Shown here piece by piece: positions 1 to 12,244 of a DNA stretch of 64,000 nt. The first letter of the stretch is position 1, and every line of letters starts with the position of its first letter. The DNA comes from Chloranthus sessilifolius (taxonomy: Eukaryota > Streptophyta > Magnoliopsida > Chloranthales > Chloranthaceae): contig CM037590.1 of NCBI GenBank assembly GCA_021018995.1, positions 101,185,097-101,249,096 on the forward strand. Direction: 5' to 3'. A program made the position numbers and the translations under genes. Under the pieces are notes generated by a model. That model was not told where the DNA came from. It worked only from the letters and a program-made list of their open reading frames with translations, and did no database searches.

Positions 1-1709
1 CGCAATGCCAATTCTATCATGCGATAAGACCTGGAAAACCTTTCTACCTAGCGAGGCTCAAGTTCTTAACTTCTCCCAACTTCTGCAAGGGCAATCTAGG
101 AACTTCCAGCAATTAAGACACTCACTCTAATGCTCTAATCTTCGTGCACATGCCCCGAGGCATCCAAGGAACAGAAATGGGTTACGTTAGCATTGATAAA
201 TTAGGGTTTTCCTAACCCTAATTCACAGAGAGTTGACTGCTATATAAGCCTAAGCCTAGCTTAGGTTTAGGGGACTTGAACTTGATTTCTGTACTCCTTG
301 AAACCGACTGTAGAATTACAGTAGGCTAAGGTTAGGGTTTAGGAGTTTTCTTTTTCCTTTTTCCTTCTCTCCATAGTCCAGCACTTGCTGGCTATGCCTT
401 TGTATGATTATTTGGTATAGTTTTAATAGAGTTTTGTAATAGGATCTATTACATGTATGGGATTGGTGTTTTGTGAGTTGTTCTGTACAAGACTGCTGCC
501 TTGAGATCTTCCATTACTAAGTTGTATTGTAAGTAATGGAGGATTGTCTTTAAGGTTTTACTTAGATTTAAGTGACCTGTGTGTCTAGGTTAGGCACATT
601 GCAGGCCTAGTCCCACCACAGGACCCACTAAATTTGAATCCCCATGGGAGCTTGAGCTGGTAGCCATGTGAACATGGTGGCAGCAGCAATGTTCTTGTTC
701 TGTCTTAGACCTCTGTGAGGAGGATAGCCTCTGTGGATAGTCTGTGACCATTCAAGTGGACAGATTATAGCCCTAGGGTGAGGCCAATCCACAGATCTAA
801 AGATGATTTTTCTTCTCTGCACTTGTAGCCTTGTTAGAGATTGTGCAGAGACAGACTCCTCTGTATTTGTATAGACCCACCATCAGATGGCAGATTTGAT
901 CTAGTTGTAGAGATTGTAGGCTTGTGACTGGATCACTGCTGTCTTTCTAAAGCAGTGAACAGCTAAGTTTAAAAGCTAGTACTCAAACTCTTGCTGGTTC
1001 TGTGTGTCCAGGCTAGTGCACATTGTAGGCCTAGCCCCACACACAAAACTTTAGAGGTTGAGGTTCCTATGGATTCTTGAGCTTGTAGTCTAGATGAAGT
1101 AGTGCCTACAATGATACACTTGTTCTGACCTATCTCTGGATTGTGGTTCCCCTATTGGACAGTCTGTGACCATTTAAGTGGATAGGTTATAGCCATAAGG
1201 GATTGGATCATGGCACAGGGGTGAGTTGGATTCTTTCTCCTCTTTGGTGATAATGTAGCCATTGGACAAGATTTCTCTAGCAGCAGATCTGAGTCTGAGT
1301 TATAAGACCCATCAGATCTATACCTAATAGCATACTTCTCACCCTTTTATATTTATTTTCTCACACTCCATCACTCTTCTCAACCCTTTCTGTAGTTTAG
1401 GCAGTAAATTACCTTAAGAATTAGACTATAGTGACCATAAATCCCCTTCCATTTAGGATTGCCAGATCTGTAGCCAGATCTGGAGGGCCTACTAAAGATA
1501 GTTCCCTTGGAGCTTTAGATCAACTTTCCCTGTGGGACAAACTCTTACTTATCAAAACTTGCTACAACAGGCCCTGTATCTTGTAGGACTGTGTATTTTT
1601 AGGCTTGCTGCTCTGTAGTTTTCAATCCACCTTTGATTCATTTTCACTAACCTCATTCTTATCACTGTCTCCAATAAAGGCAGTAGCAAGCACTAAAAAT
1701 ACCTCAACA
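1..1709 (+). repeat. E1 5' LTR (partial)
   Basis: Aligns along its length to 16577-18291 and to 60110-61822. It ends in CTCAACA just before the PBS. By eye the first 250 bp differ at roughly one base in ten, mostly at CpG-derived sites, while the remainder is much closer. A TATA box (TATATAAG) lies at 241-248, and a telomere-like stretch GTTAGGGTTTAGG lies about 90 bp downstream at 331-343, inside the predicted transcribed leader. No ORF of interest. Confidence 0.95.
241..248 (+). promoter_or_regulatory. TATA box of E1 LTR
   Basis: TATATAAG, present at the same LTR position in the other copies (16817-16824 and 60350-60357). Transcription is expected to start about 30 bp downstream, defining the U3/R border. 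This is inferred from position and from conservation among the three LTRs. Confidence 0.7.
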
Positions 1710-1715
1710 AGTTTT

Positions 1716-1733
1716 TGGCACCGCTGCCGGGGA
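1716..1733 (+). other. Primer-binding site, tRNA-Asp type
   Basis: TGGCACCGCTGCCGGGGA lies 6 bp after the LTR end. It is complementary, with two changes, to the 3' end of plant tRNA-Asp, the primer used by Athila elements. The E3 copy at 61829-61846 is closer to the consensus start (TGGCGCCGTTGCCG). Confidence 0.9.
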
Positions 1734-3129
1734 GTCTTGATCTATTAGTAGACCCTAGATTTTTATATTCTTTATTCTTTGGTAGCTGTGCTTGTGAATA
1801 ATTGATACTGCTGATTTACATTTGGAATTTTTCTTACCAAATCCTGGAAGAGCGTATGTGAGAGAAAGGAGAGTAGAATTACCAGAGTTCTAACCACCGC
1901 TAATTTGTATCTTCTAAACCTCAATTGGAAACCTCCGATACAGATCTTGAAGCCGATTGTTAGCTTTGAAAATTCGGTAAAGTGATTAGGATAGTCACTG
2001 AATTTTTAGGTTAAGTGCAAGGTGTCCTCATGAAAGTACCCCATCTCTCCCCTTTATTGGTGTGTGCGTGGGTTAAGGAAGGAGATCCTCTCGGCCCCAC
2101 ATTAGAGCCCTCCTAACCTACGAGATAGAAATTAAAAGGTAGACATGATTACCTGCAATTCAGGCCCCCCAACTATTGAGGCATGGTGCAACTTAATGAA
2201 GTAGCAACCCGAGATACGGTAGATGTTGACCATTCTTGGCCGGTGGAATTATTTGTTCATAAAAACAAATCGATTTCAGGATCATGAGACTTGTTCGAGG
2301 TTATCGAAAGTTAGGAAGCTTAAGATGCGCGTCCTCATCTAAAACCTGCTTAAGAGCCTTCGACTAAGTCAGTCATTAAACTTCTAATGGGAATGATGTA
2401 CTGAAGTTAGGGGAAAGTGGATCGAGCTTTGAAGGATAATCTTTCAGTAGCAAGTTTGACCCAGAAAAGCGCCCTCCATCGTGGAAAATTTCAGACACGT
2501 GGGGACATGATGGAGGCACAGTCTGAAAGTTAACTGAATCCTTTCTCCTACAAAATAGGAACTCCCAACCCCACCCCTAGCTATAACTACTCTCCCAAGA
2601 CCAACATCTCACCATTTTAAGTTTGAAGTGGACCATTTCGATATGACATACGATAGAGGAAATGATGGAGATCTTCGAATTAGAAACCTAATTAATTTAC
2701 CCATGCTTGGCCTTCTCAGGCATCTGACAAGTCCTACCAATCACGGCCATCCATCCATAGTAATCCATTTTAAGAGGATTTAAGCTAGTCTTAGGAAATA
2801 TTTGAAATACTTTCCTTGAGAACAAAAACGCTCGCAACTCCATATGCTTAATTCAGTATTAAGCATGACAATGCTCCGGTAGTTTCTCTTGTGGATACCC
2901 ACTATTCCTCGAGCAATCGATTGAGACACAATTGGATAGGGCCTCTAGACCTTGAGTTGTTTGCCAACTCACCGCCATAAGAGGCGTTGTATCTGGGACC
3001 ACTTGTATTTGGGGGCTCGGGAAGTTGAACCCAATGCATCAGCACGATCTGTCCTTATTGCCATAGGATCCATCTGGAGAGGGAGACACCCTTGGGGAAA
3101 CTGTGAAAGCTTAGGAATCCTCACATGCT
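1734..3129 (+). other. E1 leader and unrecognisable gag region
   Basis: 1734-2140 aligns to the E3 leader (61850-62200), including the stretch around GTTAGAGCCTCCTAACC. From about 2150 to 3130, where gag should lie, I can recognise no gag motif on either strand, only short shadow ORFs. Either gag has decayed beyond recognition or it was replaced. Confidence 0.55.
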
Positions 3130-3330
3130 GTGGGGAAGTTAGATAAGATGGCTTTTACCTCACATTTTCTTGTTTTGGATATGGGTCGCATCTTTGAGGA
3201 TAATCTTTATAAATTTGCTATTTCGGGTAGTAATTCATTCTGGGCATCGCCAATGAATGCATTCAATGCAGTGTCGATCATGGAGGCTAAGTCGCTTAAA
3301 CACGGTGATAAGGTTGCTTGAGCTTACTGT
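3130..3330 (+). pseudogene. Decayed Athila retropepsin fragment (E1)
   Basis: The translation contains HFLVLDMG followed by FWASPMNAFNAVS, which matches the end of Athila protease (compare DFLVLDME...GRPFLATANA in E4 at 45099-45935). The DTG/DLG active-site segment is not visible. It sits directly upstream of RT remnants in the same orientation. This is a fragment only; the call rests on a short alignment by eye. Confidence 0.5.
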
Positions 3331-3539
3331 GTGAACCTTCCGGGAGTACCTCGGTGGAGAGTACTAGTATGCCCAATCTTTTTGATGTACGAACTCAACT
3401 CCGTGGACGGGAAAGAACCATATCCTCTACCGGAGTGGGGGGGCAACTTTATTGGTTACGATATTTAATCACTAAGTTTGAACATGGTAGGAGAAGGAAG
3501 CCCAACTTTTAATACTCGTAATACATCCACATTGAAGCC

Positions 3540-5280
3540 TTGCTTGAAGCAAGGCCGCAGTCCTTAACGAAAACCTATCCTCTTGCCCTAGAGAGAAAAT
3601 TTCCTAGTCAATTTACTTGCAACAAATCAATAATTTTACCTTTGCTTCTCCAACAAGCCATTGATCTGATGCTTCTTTTCGAGGTACATATGAAATATGC
3701 TTTGACCTCAATTGTAGAGAAAGATGTGCGCAATGCTCAGCTGCACTATCTCCTCTTCTTCACCAATAAGCAAAAATTCTTAAAAACTTTATGGACCAGC
3801 TGATTTTTTGTTTAGCACAAGAAGGCCAGTCAAGATATGTTGATCTAGGAGGATTGATCCATCAACTGTCGCATGTATAGGATCCATCAGAGGAAGGAGG
3901 CTCACCCCTCCAAGGAAAATGCAGAGAGGCTAATGCCTGCCACGCGGGAGGTGGTCCTAGTAAAGAAATCATTAAATCACTTTCATGTCAGTAATTTACC
4001 CCATTTCGACTCGAATGGTAACGTATCCAAGTGGTAGGAATTGTGTTGGGCCAAGAAATTTGCATAACAGTTGATCACAATTGTCTAGAGAGCCGAGGAC
4101 CACCAGTTAGGACCACCTAATGGAGAGTCAAGATCGACATTTCAAAGCAGCTACCCCCCTCCATGACCGTAAAAGCAACTTCTCTCCCTTTATTAATCAA
4201 ATTTTGAGGATAAGTTGGGTGGGACATACTTTGGAGCTACTCAATTTTCTTGAGGTACCTGTGGCAAACCAAGACTCTCGACCATTCCAAATTGATCAAG
4301 AGAAACTATATTTATTTCGCCTTTTCGGGCACCTTTCACAAACGCTCTGCTTTACGGTCATGTAATGTGTACCTCGAACATTGACTTTCTCAAAGGCTTT
4401 GAATGGTTTTGAGGTATTTTCCGATATGATCGATGACAGATTCTTGAAAATTTTTACCTCAACGATTTTTCCTGCTTATTTGTACATGGCCAATGTCTAA
4501 CACCCAACTAGATTATACAAGAGAGGAGAGGTCCCAATTGAGCCTATGCAAAGTGTGTGGAAAGACACACTTCGACCTAGCAGGACACATAGGTGCTATT
4601 GTTGGGCCCAAGTGTAGTCTTCTCCAAAAGATGTGGTGATCGATTGATGGTAGATATTGCACTTAATCTCAATTTCCAAGAACAAATACAACAACTATAT
4701 CTTTCCTTGGAGATAATTGGAATCTTGAATTGGATAGTTCCATCAAAGACTTCAAGACAAGGCTTAAGCAAATCATCAGGTCTTTTTAACCTGCCCGCCA
4801 TAGGATTGTGCCTTTGACTTTCAACTAACTTGGGTCTTCGAAAAGCTTAAATCCTTGAAAAATTTATCTCACCTTTGTGAACTGTGACTCAAATTGTTCC
4901 TGAAGAGGAGACCCGCCTTGAGTTGATGTGTGTTGATCCCGACCGCAATAGGTGTTTTGGGCCAGAAAAGATAAGCCGCCTGTGGTCTATTCTATCGGGA
5001 GAATCACTTTGACATCACCAATTATACCAAATCAGGCTAGAAAAGCTTCCGCAAGAGCCATATGGGACCAATTTAGACCTTACCTATGTTGGTGGTCTAA
5101 AATTGTACCATTTCTTCACTGACCCACTGCAAAGATTGAAGAAGCAATTTATTGTCCATGAAGGATGTAAAGCCTGTGTTGATCATGATGGATACAAACT
5201 TGATGTTGTAGAGTTTACATTGAATCAAGTTGACAAAAAGCTTAGTAATCCATGGGTGGCTGGATAACTTGTCCTCAATT
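3540..5280 (+). pseudogene. Decayed Athila reverse transcriptase-RNase H (E1)
   Basis: Recognisable pieces appear in the expected order across all three frames. They are the protease-RT linker (3540-3800), an RT N-terminal stretch with PATREVVL (3880-4030), the palm region with PFINQIL and QIDQEK (4120-4380), a catalytic loop position now reading FTSTIF instead of an xxDD motif (about 4440), the connection segment (KTHF, IKDFK; 4570-4760) and RNase H (ARKDKPPVVY, FRPYL; 4950-5110). Numerous stops and frameshifts make it non-functional. The protein would have copied the element's RNA into cDNA in virus-like particles. Order and similarity indicate Athila lineage; exact ends are approximate. 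Confidence 0.72.
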
Positions 5281-5499
5281 TTTTGCACATATTACGCGGT
5301 TGGATGACTCCTACAAGATGTAGGCAAGATTCTTGCCCATCAGACGAAAAATTGGTTTAGACCTCCAATTTCTCTCTTCCCGGTATGGCAACGATATTAT
5401 CAAATTAAGAGACAAGATTCCCGCCCATCGACAAAATGGACAGGAAGAACCTTGCTTATACAAGTATTATCAGACTCAATAGACATGTCAAAATTTTTT

Positions 5500-6690
5500 T
5501 GAGAAAGAACTTCTACAAGTGAGCAAGTGGCACTAAATCATCCGGGGTCAGGTTCTCGAGAGTGCATTCCCCAGATTCTGACCATGTGCTATGAAAATGT
5601 CATGGGGAGGCCACTTTAGTGGAAGAAAAATAGGCGATTGATAAAGTCTTGCGATGTACAGGGTTCTATCGGCCTTCTTTATTTTCCAGAGATGCCAATA
5701 CACACTTGCAAGACGGTGATGAAGGATGTCGAAAAAGTAGAGGAGGGCTATCTAAAAGAAACTCAATGCCTTTGGCAGCCCATCCTTGTTATGAGGCATT
5801 TTGATGCTTGGGTCCGTATTGACTTCATGGGCCCCTTTCCTCCTTCAAATGGTTTTATTTCATCTTAGTAAGGCAATGGATTACGTTTCCAAATGGGTAG
5901 AAGCCATTGCCACAAGAACTAATGATAATCATAAGTTGTCCCTCAAGTTTATAAAGTAGAATATCTTCTCCAAGATTTGGCACCCCTAGAGCCATTATCT
6001 GCTCGGTGATCCGGGGTAGCCATTTTAACGTAATAGAAATTTGAGCTTGCTTATAAGAAATACATCACCCATAGGATTTTACTCCCTACCACCCTGAACC
6101 GTTGGGCAAGTTGAAATTTCAAATAGGGAGATCAAGCACATCCTTGAAGAGGCTATGAGCACTTACCTATAGGAAGGAGATTAATTTGACTAGATAAGTT
6201 TAGCTAATGACTTCTTTGTGGGCTTATAGGATCGCCTATAAGACTGTGTATTGGTATGTCCCCATTCGGTGGTTTTAGCAGGAAGCATCATCTCCCAAGT
6301 GGAGTTAGAACACAGGCCTATTGGGCCGTTATTAAACATTTAAATCTAGACCTAACCTTCCGCCGGTCATCACGAGGTTATTCTTGGTTTATCGCTTTTA
6401 ATTGGATGAGCTAAGGATGGATCGTGATGTCAATGCAGGAATCTCTACAAGGAAAGGTCAAAGCTGCTTCTTTGACAGCAAAGTACATTAGCAAAAGTTT
6501 TACATTCCTGGTGATAAGGTTTTGGTTGTTTAACTCCAAACTTAATTTTTTCCCCGACAAATTGAAATCTAGATGGAAGGTCCTGACATTGTCAGCGCAT
6601 GTTTCCCCATCTGGGCCTTGTGGGAAATCAAGGATCCCAAATGCAGGAGAAAACCTTTGAAGGTGAATGGTCGGTATTTAAGCGCATGTT
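5500..6690 (+). pseudogene. Decayed Athila integrase (E1)
   Basis: The zinc-finger end (KSCDVQGSIG) and the start of the catalytic core (FDAWVRIDFMGPFPPS, first catalytic Asp in IDFMGPFPP) are readable at 5640-5850. The core then decays through 5880-6250. The C-terminal domain (LFNSKLNFFPDKLKSRW, then EIKDPKCRR and KVNGRYL in the next frame) ends near 6690. The reading frame changes several times. Integrase would insert the cDNA into chromosomes. It follows RT-RNaseH as in all Ty3/gypsy pol genes. Confidence 0.75.
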
Positions 6691-7952
6691 TGAAAAAACA
6701 CAATACCACAACCCATAGACACCATTCACTTTCAAGGGATCCTTCTTTAAACCAATCCACGAGGTGTGAATTTTTGTATCATGTACTTTGGTTTTTGATA
6801 GATTTATCTTGCTTTCTTTTGTTCAAATTCTCTAGGAAATGCTAGTGGTCCCATCCGAAAATCCCGAACTTTATTGCTGGGTTTGAATTTTTATGCTTAG
6901 TTTGATGATTCTTACACTCTTTTTGGATTGACATAGTTTTGTTTGAATGCATAATTAATGTTAGGATGTTGATTTTTGTTGTCTTTTGCTTGAAATGATT
7001 TGATTTTAATGTGTAGCTAGGGCTGATACCCGGGTGGTGAGAGTCGGATCCCTGTGGATCAACCGCAAAGACATCAAATGGAATGGCAAAAGCAGGCACA
7101 TGCTCTACTGCTCGTTATACTTTGTTGTCAGTGTGAGATCAAAGGAGGCCTGAGAGACCCTCGCGTAGTCTTTACAATAGCATAGTATTGGAGCCAGTTC
7201 CAATAGGCGATCACGCAGATTCAAGTGTACACTCCAGAACCTCTCACGCGATTCCACACTAGAGATTTTCATTATCTATCCACTTGCGATTAGGGAAGCA
7301 CGAGAGACTCATGTGGATTCACAATACAACAGCCCGTAGAGACTCTTATATACCTCTCACGAGAAGTTCTAAAGAATATACTTCGTGCATAAGATTCAAC
7401 TTATGGAACGAGATTCAATGTGATGATCTAGCACCTGAATGCTGTAATCCAATGGAGACACGGGAACCACTCCGCCAAGAATTCATGGAATTCTTCATAC
7501 CGCCACGGCGCTTCCAAGGTCAACTGGGAGAGATTATCGCTAATTTAAGTTCAATAACACCTTTCAGTCCAAGTTCATTTCCAATCAAAGGATCAGATAA
7601 TCTGCCATAGCGCCATCGAGACTTCGCTTGATAAGTATTTTAACCCCGGCTTGTGTCTCCCCTTCCAAGTATTCTCTTCCTTCTTCACTCTGGAAACCCT
7701 AGCTTACGGGCTCTGCTCCCCCTCTATATTCAACAGGCGATCCCCTCTGTGCCAACTCATCATTCACTCAGAAATCTCACACGGAATAGATTGTTCTATG
7801 TTCCTAGCATCACTCCCCATTGTTGCTCCTTTGAGAGATCTCGTCAAGGTGCCTGCAAGGCCGATCGTTAGATCAAACCAAACCCTAAGGATTTTAGGTA
7901 AGGCACTTAGATCCTTCAATTCACATTTCTCATATTGTTCAGGTGTGGTTGT
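6691..7952 (+). other. E1 spacer upstream of third ORF, possible internal promoter region
   Basis: No convincing coding region. 7140-7640 is enriched in CpG motifs resembling those in the E1 LTR U3, for example CTCACGCGATTC at 7243-7254 and TCACGCAGATTC at 7211-7222; compare ACGCGATTCACT near 16300 and 59832. It lies between pol and the third ORF, where a promoter or splice acceptor for that ORF would be expected. The ORF start is at 7953. Confidence 0.45.
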
Positions 7953-10377
7953 AATGGCCCCAAGAGTAAGAGTGCACCAGCAGAGGGAGGAGCAAGGATA
8001 AGGCCCACTGCCTGAGACCACCCTAAGAGGCCAAGACTTCAGGCACCTAAAAAGGAAGGAAGTGGTTGTGAGGTGCGAGGAGCCAACTCCTTGAGTTTTC
8101 CACCTCCTTGGAGCTCATAGCTTCAACATCCTTGGAGCCCTCACAGCGACCGCTTTTGACCTGGCCATTCTTGAGAAGGAGCTCCTCTCTCTTCGCTGTA
8201 GTGCAAGGGCGTTTACGAGCAAAAGTTTCGCACGACACCTGACTAGAGAGGAATTCAAGACTAAGCCTACCTCTAGGCTTAGTGCATACTGCTTCTCAAG
8301 ACATCAAAGTCAAAAAGACAAGGATGAGACGGCAAGTATGCCATTGGTGGTCATCGATTGGCGATTTTGAGATGTTAGTGAACCTAAAAGTTGATTACGG
8401 CGAGAAGCATTGGGCATCCCACCAGATAGCGTGGGCCTAAGCTGTGGATATGGCCCCCCCAAAAGCCACTTCCTATTGATACAATTGCAGGGCCTTTGAC
8501 ACCTAGAGGATTAAAGGCCTCGAGGAATCTGGATCGTAAGAAGGAAAATTGGAGTCTAACTCCTCTTCATTGACCAAGGTCCTACGAAAAACATTTACCC
8601 GTCGGAGACATCAATGCGGAGAGGAGAACTCCCATGGCAATCGATAGTCGTCTGTCCTTTCCCTAAGGCCATGGCTTTCCATTTGGCTGCTCATCTTTGA
8701 GGGCAATGATGAAAGGATCCTAGTGGAGAAGATAGGGCAGTAACAAGAAGCCTCACACACACTCCTAATACTGCCGTAAGTCATTAATTAAAGTTAACTT
8801 TTGAAAGGGGAGTGCACAAGATAGCTGCAAAACAGACTCGGGACTACAACTCTTGCTTCTACTTTTGTGCCAAGGGCAAGGCAATGGGGAATCGATGAGC
8901 CCAGCAGTGGAGGCCCAGGAATAGAAGAAAGGTGAGAGCCTCAAGGTCCCTGCCAATGATGCAAGCAGGAAGCCGAGTCCCAAGGTCTACCACACTGCGA
9001 AGAAGTGCTCGAACTGTGCACCATTCCTTGAGTCTGGCTATGACCCCACCTCGGCCTCCACCTTTATTGCTTAGGCATCCACTACCACCTATTCCATCTC
9101 TCTCTCACCCTCCTCTTTGTCCTCATCATCTATGCCTCCTCCCCCTTTACCTGTGATTGATTGGCACAGGAGGGACACTCACCCCCATGCAAGCCACTCC
9201 CTAATCCCCTACCTCACTGCCAATACCCCCAATAGCCCTCCATTCCATATCAGCTTCACATAAACACTGATAGCCCTCCACTCTCATTTCCCAGCAAAAA
9301 ATGGAAAACCAGAGACAACCCCCACCATATCCTCAGTATACCTCCCACAATCCCTTTTATCCCCATGACCCACAACCCTCACCTTGAAGAAGACACCACC
9401 CCTGTACCCATACCTACTACATCCCCTCCACACGACACTTGGGACACATCGAACACAACCATCACGGGATTCCAAGCCTTTATGGCTAGTTCTCCTTGAC
9501 ACCATGCCTAACCACACTACATCCCCCTCCCAACCCCCAATTACATCACCCACATCACTCACAGGAACCCCACTCCCCCCTCCTCCACTTTCCATCGTTG
9601 ACCCCTTCCCTCACCTTTTTCAACCAAAGGTGCCCTCCTTCTACACAAACTCAACCTCCCGGCCCAAACACCTTTGACACTCCTATCATATGTCCCTTAT
9701 CCAAGACATCCAATCCCCAATTATCCACCACTATTACACACAGGACACAGACAGACCGGTACAGATGAACTCACATCCATCGAACCAACCCCTTCTACGA
9801 CATTAACCAACGACCACCCATCCCTCAACAATCCACTCCATAACCCCTAGTCCCTTTCAATCGACAAATGCAACTCCAATCAGACTTGACCATCATCTCG
9901 ACTCGCTCCATCCAACACCCATAATCCCTTTTATCCCCCCAACCCCCCCATTCCCTTTTATCTCTTTCACCATTCCACTTTTTCCTCCCCCACCACCACC
10001 TACCCCAAGAGCGATTTCATTTCTTTCTACCTATACCCTCCATCCCCCTCTTATCCTACCCCTCCAACATTCACTGACCAACAAACCCAAATAGACCCAG
10101 AACCTATTCCCCCCCCCCACAACTAGACTTACCCTTGTTCACCCCCTCCCCCACCGGGACCTAATCACGGTTGCTCCTTCCACTTCCTCTATGCCTATTA
10201 CACCCAAATATTTATTTTACATCCCTCCCTACCTCACCATCCTCCATGCCATGAGGGACAATCCATATCTTAGGAAGGATGTCCTGAGGGGTATGGCCCA
10301 ACTTTGCCAGTCAATTGAGACCCCCCTGCTGCAGCAGATCGATGAAATGAAGGAAGCCCACAGAAAATAACTATTGG
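7953..10377 (+). pseudogene. Athila third ORF, N-terminal part (E1), split by solo LTR
   Basis: Starts with ATG at 7953 (MAPRVRVHQQREEQ, then a stop). A conserved N-terminal domain is partly readable (ARAFTSKSFARHLTREEF, then GIPPDSVGL), followed by about 1.2 kb of C-rich DNA encoding a Pro/Ser/Thr-rich linker (9000-10200). Near the end is PYLRKDVLRGMAQLCQSIE, which matches PYLKKDVVRGMAALHRSIE in E4 (about 19230), then DEMKEAHRK where the solo LTR enters. The N-terminal region resembles the putative plant transposon protein domain found in many Athila elements. The ORF sits where env lies in retroviruses, but I see no signal peptide or transmembrane segment. Function is unknown. Several stops and frame changes. 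Confidence 0.7.
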
Positions 10378-10382
10378 GCATC
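10378..10382 (+). repeat. Target-site duplication GCATC (left)
   Basis: GCATC directly precedes the solo LTR and is repeated at 12240-12244 directly after it. Removing one copy plus the LTR rejoins the third-ORF reading (EAHRK ... SLGWTNILEAYQKAQ). Confidence 0.93.
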
Positions 10383-12239
10383 TGTTGTCGCTCCAAGTGT
10401 GCCATAATTGTGTGCATTATGAATCAAAAATTAAAGAATTAAAGAATGCTAAGTTATATGGATGTTAACTTATGAAAGGGATATCAGCACATTGGGGCTA
10501 ACACTGGCCTGCAAGATCAGGGCCAATTGTAGCAAGTTTTAAAAGTAAGTATTTCAAGATCGTCCACAGAGAAGTTTGTCTAAACTGAGAGATAAACCTC
10601 CAGATCTGTGCTACCAGATCTGGCTCTATAATTATCTATAAAAAAGAATAGATAAAAGAGAGTGTTGGATTGTGTCACATTTAACTATAAGCAAATAAAG
10701 AAAAGAATTAACTACATGATCCAGATCCGAGTTGGGGAGATGTTTAAAATAAGACAAATGCAGAAATAATAGCTTCATGTACTTTAGCCTCTGAATTTTA
10801 ATGGAGAATCTGTAGTTCAATGAAAGCAGATTCAATCTTCATCCGCTACCAAAGACAGATGTAAGAGAAATAAATCGAATTAAGGGATAGGTTTAGACTT
10901 ATGGCTATGATCTCATCCAATGGTCACAGATCATCCAATAGTTGTGGCCTATTCTTTAGTTCGTAACATGAACATCATCAGAATGCCGCTTGAATTAGGT
11001 TACCAACGCTAATTCGCATTGTGGATGATGAATTAAGGGAAGTTGGATGCGGATAAGTGAATCTAAAGAAGTCTAATGCACTAAGGTGATCATTCGTAAC
11101 CCTCATGACTCCAATGGAGAAGACACAAAGACAACCTTTTAAAATCCAACGTTACAATTACAGAGCACGGCTTAGAGAGCCCTCGGACTTACATGAGCTT
11201 CTCGAGAGAGCCCTCAGATTCTGATCCTTGAATCCGAACTTGGAAGTACAAATCACTCACAATGGCTCTCAAAGGTAAACTACAAGAAGGATTACAGGGG
11301 GTTCGATAAGCTATCCGACCGAATGAGGGAAACAGAGATGAAAACTCTAAAACTGGATACCCAAATTGGGCAAATGGTCTGCCTATTTATAGTTTTCCTA
11401 AGCCACTCGATGTGTATCAACCAATCGAATTGGATAGATCTCAGTATCAACCAATAGGAGTCGAGCACCGTGATCCGGGATCTGCTCGCCAATCGAAATG
11501 CTTGATCCGGTTCACCAATCACAAAGAGGCATCAATTTCATTATGTAATTCAAAAATCTGTTTGAGCTTCTAGAAGTTCCCGCCAAGTAATTTCATCTTT
11601 GGGTGTTCACATGGGGTGGAATATGCCTTTGGTTCGTGCGTAATCTTCCTAATGTCCTTAGGTTTTAAAATGCATTGGGGCACGTGCAAAGTTTCTGAAA
11701 TACCCTTGGAGTAAATCCCCAGAATGCCATTTCGCATAGTTTAAGGGCTTTTTCGCAAAGTAGTTTGGCTCCAGAAGCTCTCTTCGCAAAGCATTTTGGC
11801 TTCAGGAGATCTTTTCGCAAAGGACTTCTCTTCTTTTTGCAGAGTGTTTTCTTCTTTTCGCAAAGTTCAAAGTTCTTTGCGAATAGTAGAAGTTCTTTGC
11901 GAATAGTAGAAGTTCTTTGAATTAAACTCTAGGCTCCCATTCTTCTTTGTGAATTGACTTTTAACTTGATTTTCTCTTTGCGAATGGCTCTCTTTCTTGC
12001 TTCAGGTCTTTGTCTGCTCTTTTAGACCCTCTTTAGCCATTGCTGAGGCTGTTTCTTCACTCCTTCTTTAAACTTGACATGAGCTGTCAGCTTTTTGATC
12101 TTTTTGGGATGCTTTTCGGATTTGGACCTGTCTGATTGGTTAGCTGTAAAATGCACACTAAAGCACTTATTTAGTCTTCTCAAGGGTCTTTCAAGGCTCA
12201 TGTTTAGGGGTGAAAAATGGTATTTTTCACTACTTAACA
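10383..12239 (-). mobile_element. Solo LTR of an Athila-type element inside E1
   Basis: A 1857-bp segment that on the minus strand begins TGTTAAGTAGTGAAAAATAC and ends ...CGACAACA, flanked by GCATC duplications. The beginning matches the start of the E4 LTR (TGTTAAGCAATGAAAA), so it belongs to a related family. No internal region is present, so it is a solo LTR left by LTR-LTR recombination. The TATA box (TATAAATA on the minus strand) is at 11384-11391. U3 carries an array of TTCGCAAAG motifs (11690-12000). Confidence 0.92.
11690..12000 (-). promoter_or_regulatory. Array of TTCGCAAAG / CTTTGCGAA motifs in solo-LTR U3
   Basis: About ten copies of a 9-nt CpG-containing motif, in both orientations, lie 240-550 bp from the LTR start. 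Examples are TTCGCAAAG near 11753, 11783, 11814 and 11860, and CTTTGCGAATAGTAG twice near 11878 and 11901. Several are degenerate through CG-to-TG change. The array is absent from the other LTR families here, which carry different motifs at the same relative place. Confidence 0.7.
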
Positions 12240-12244
12240 GCATC

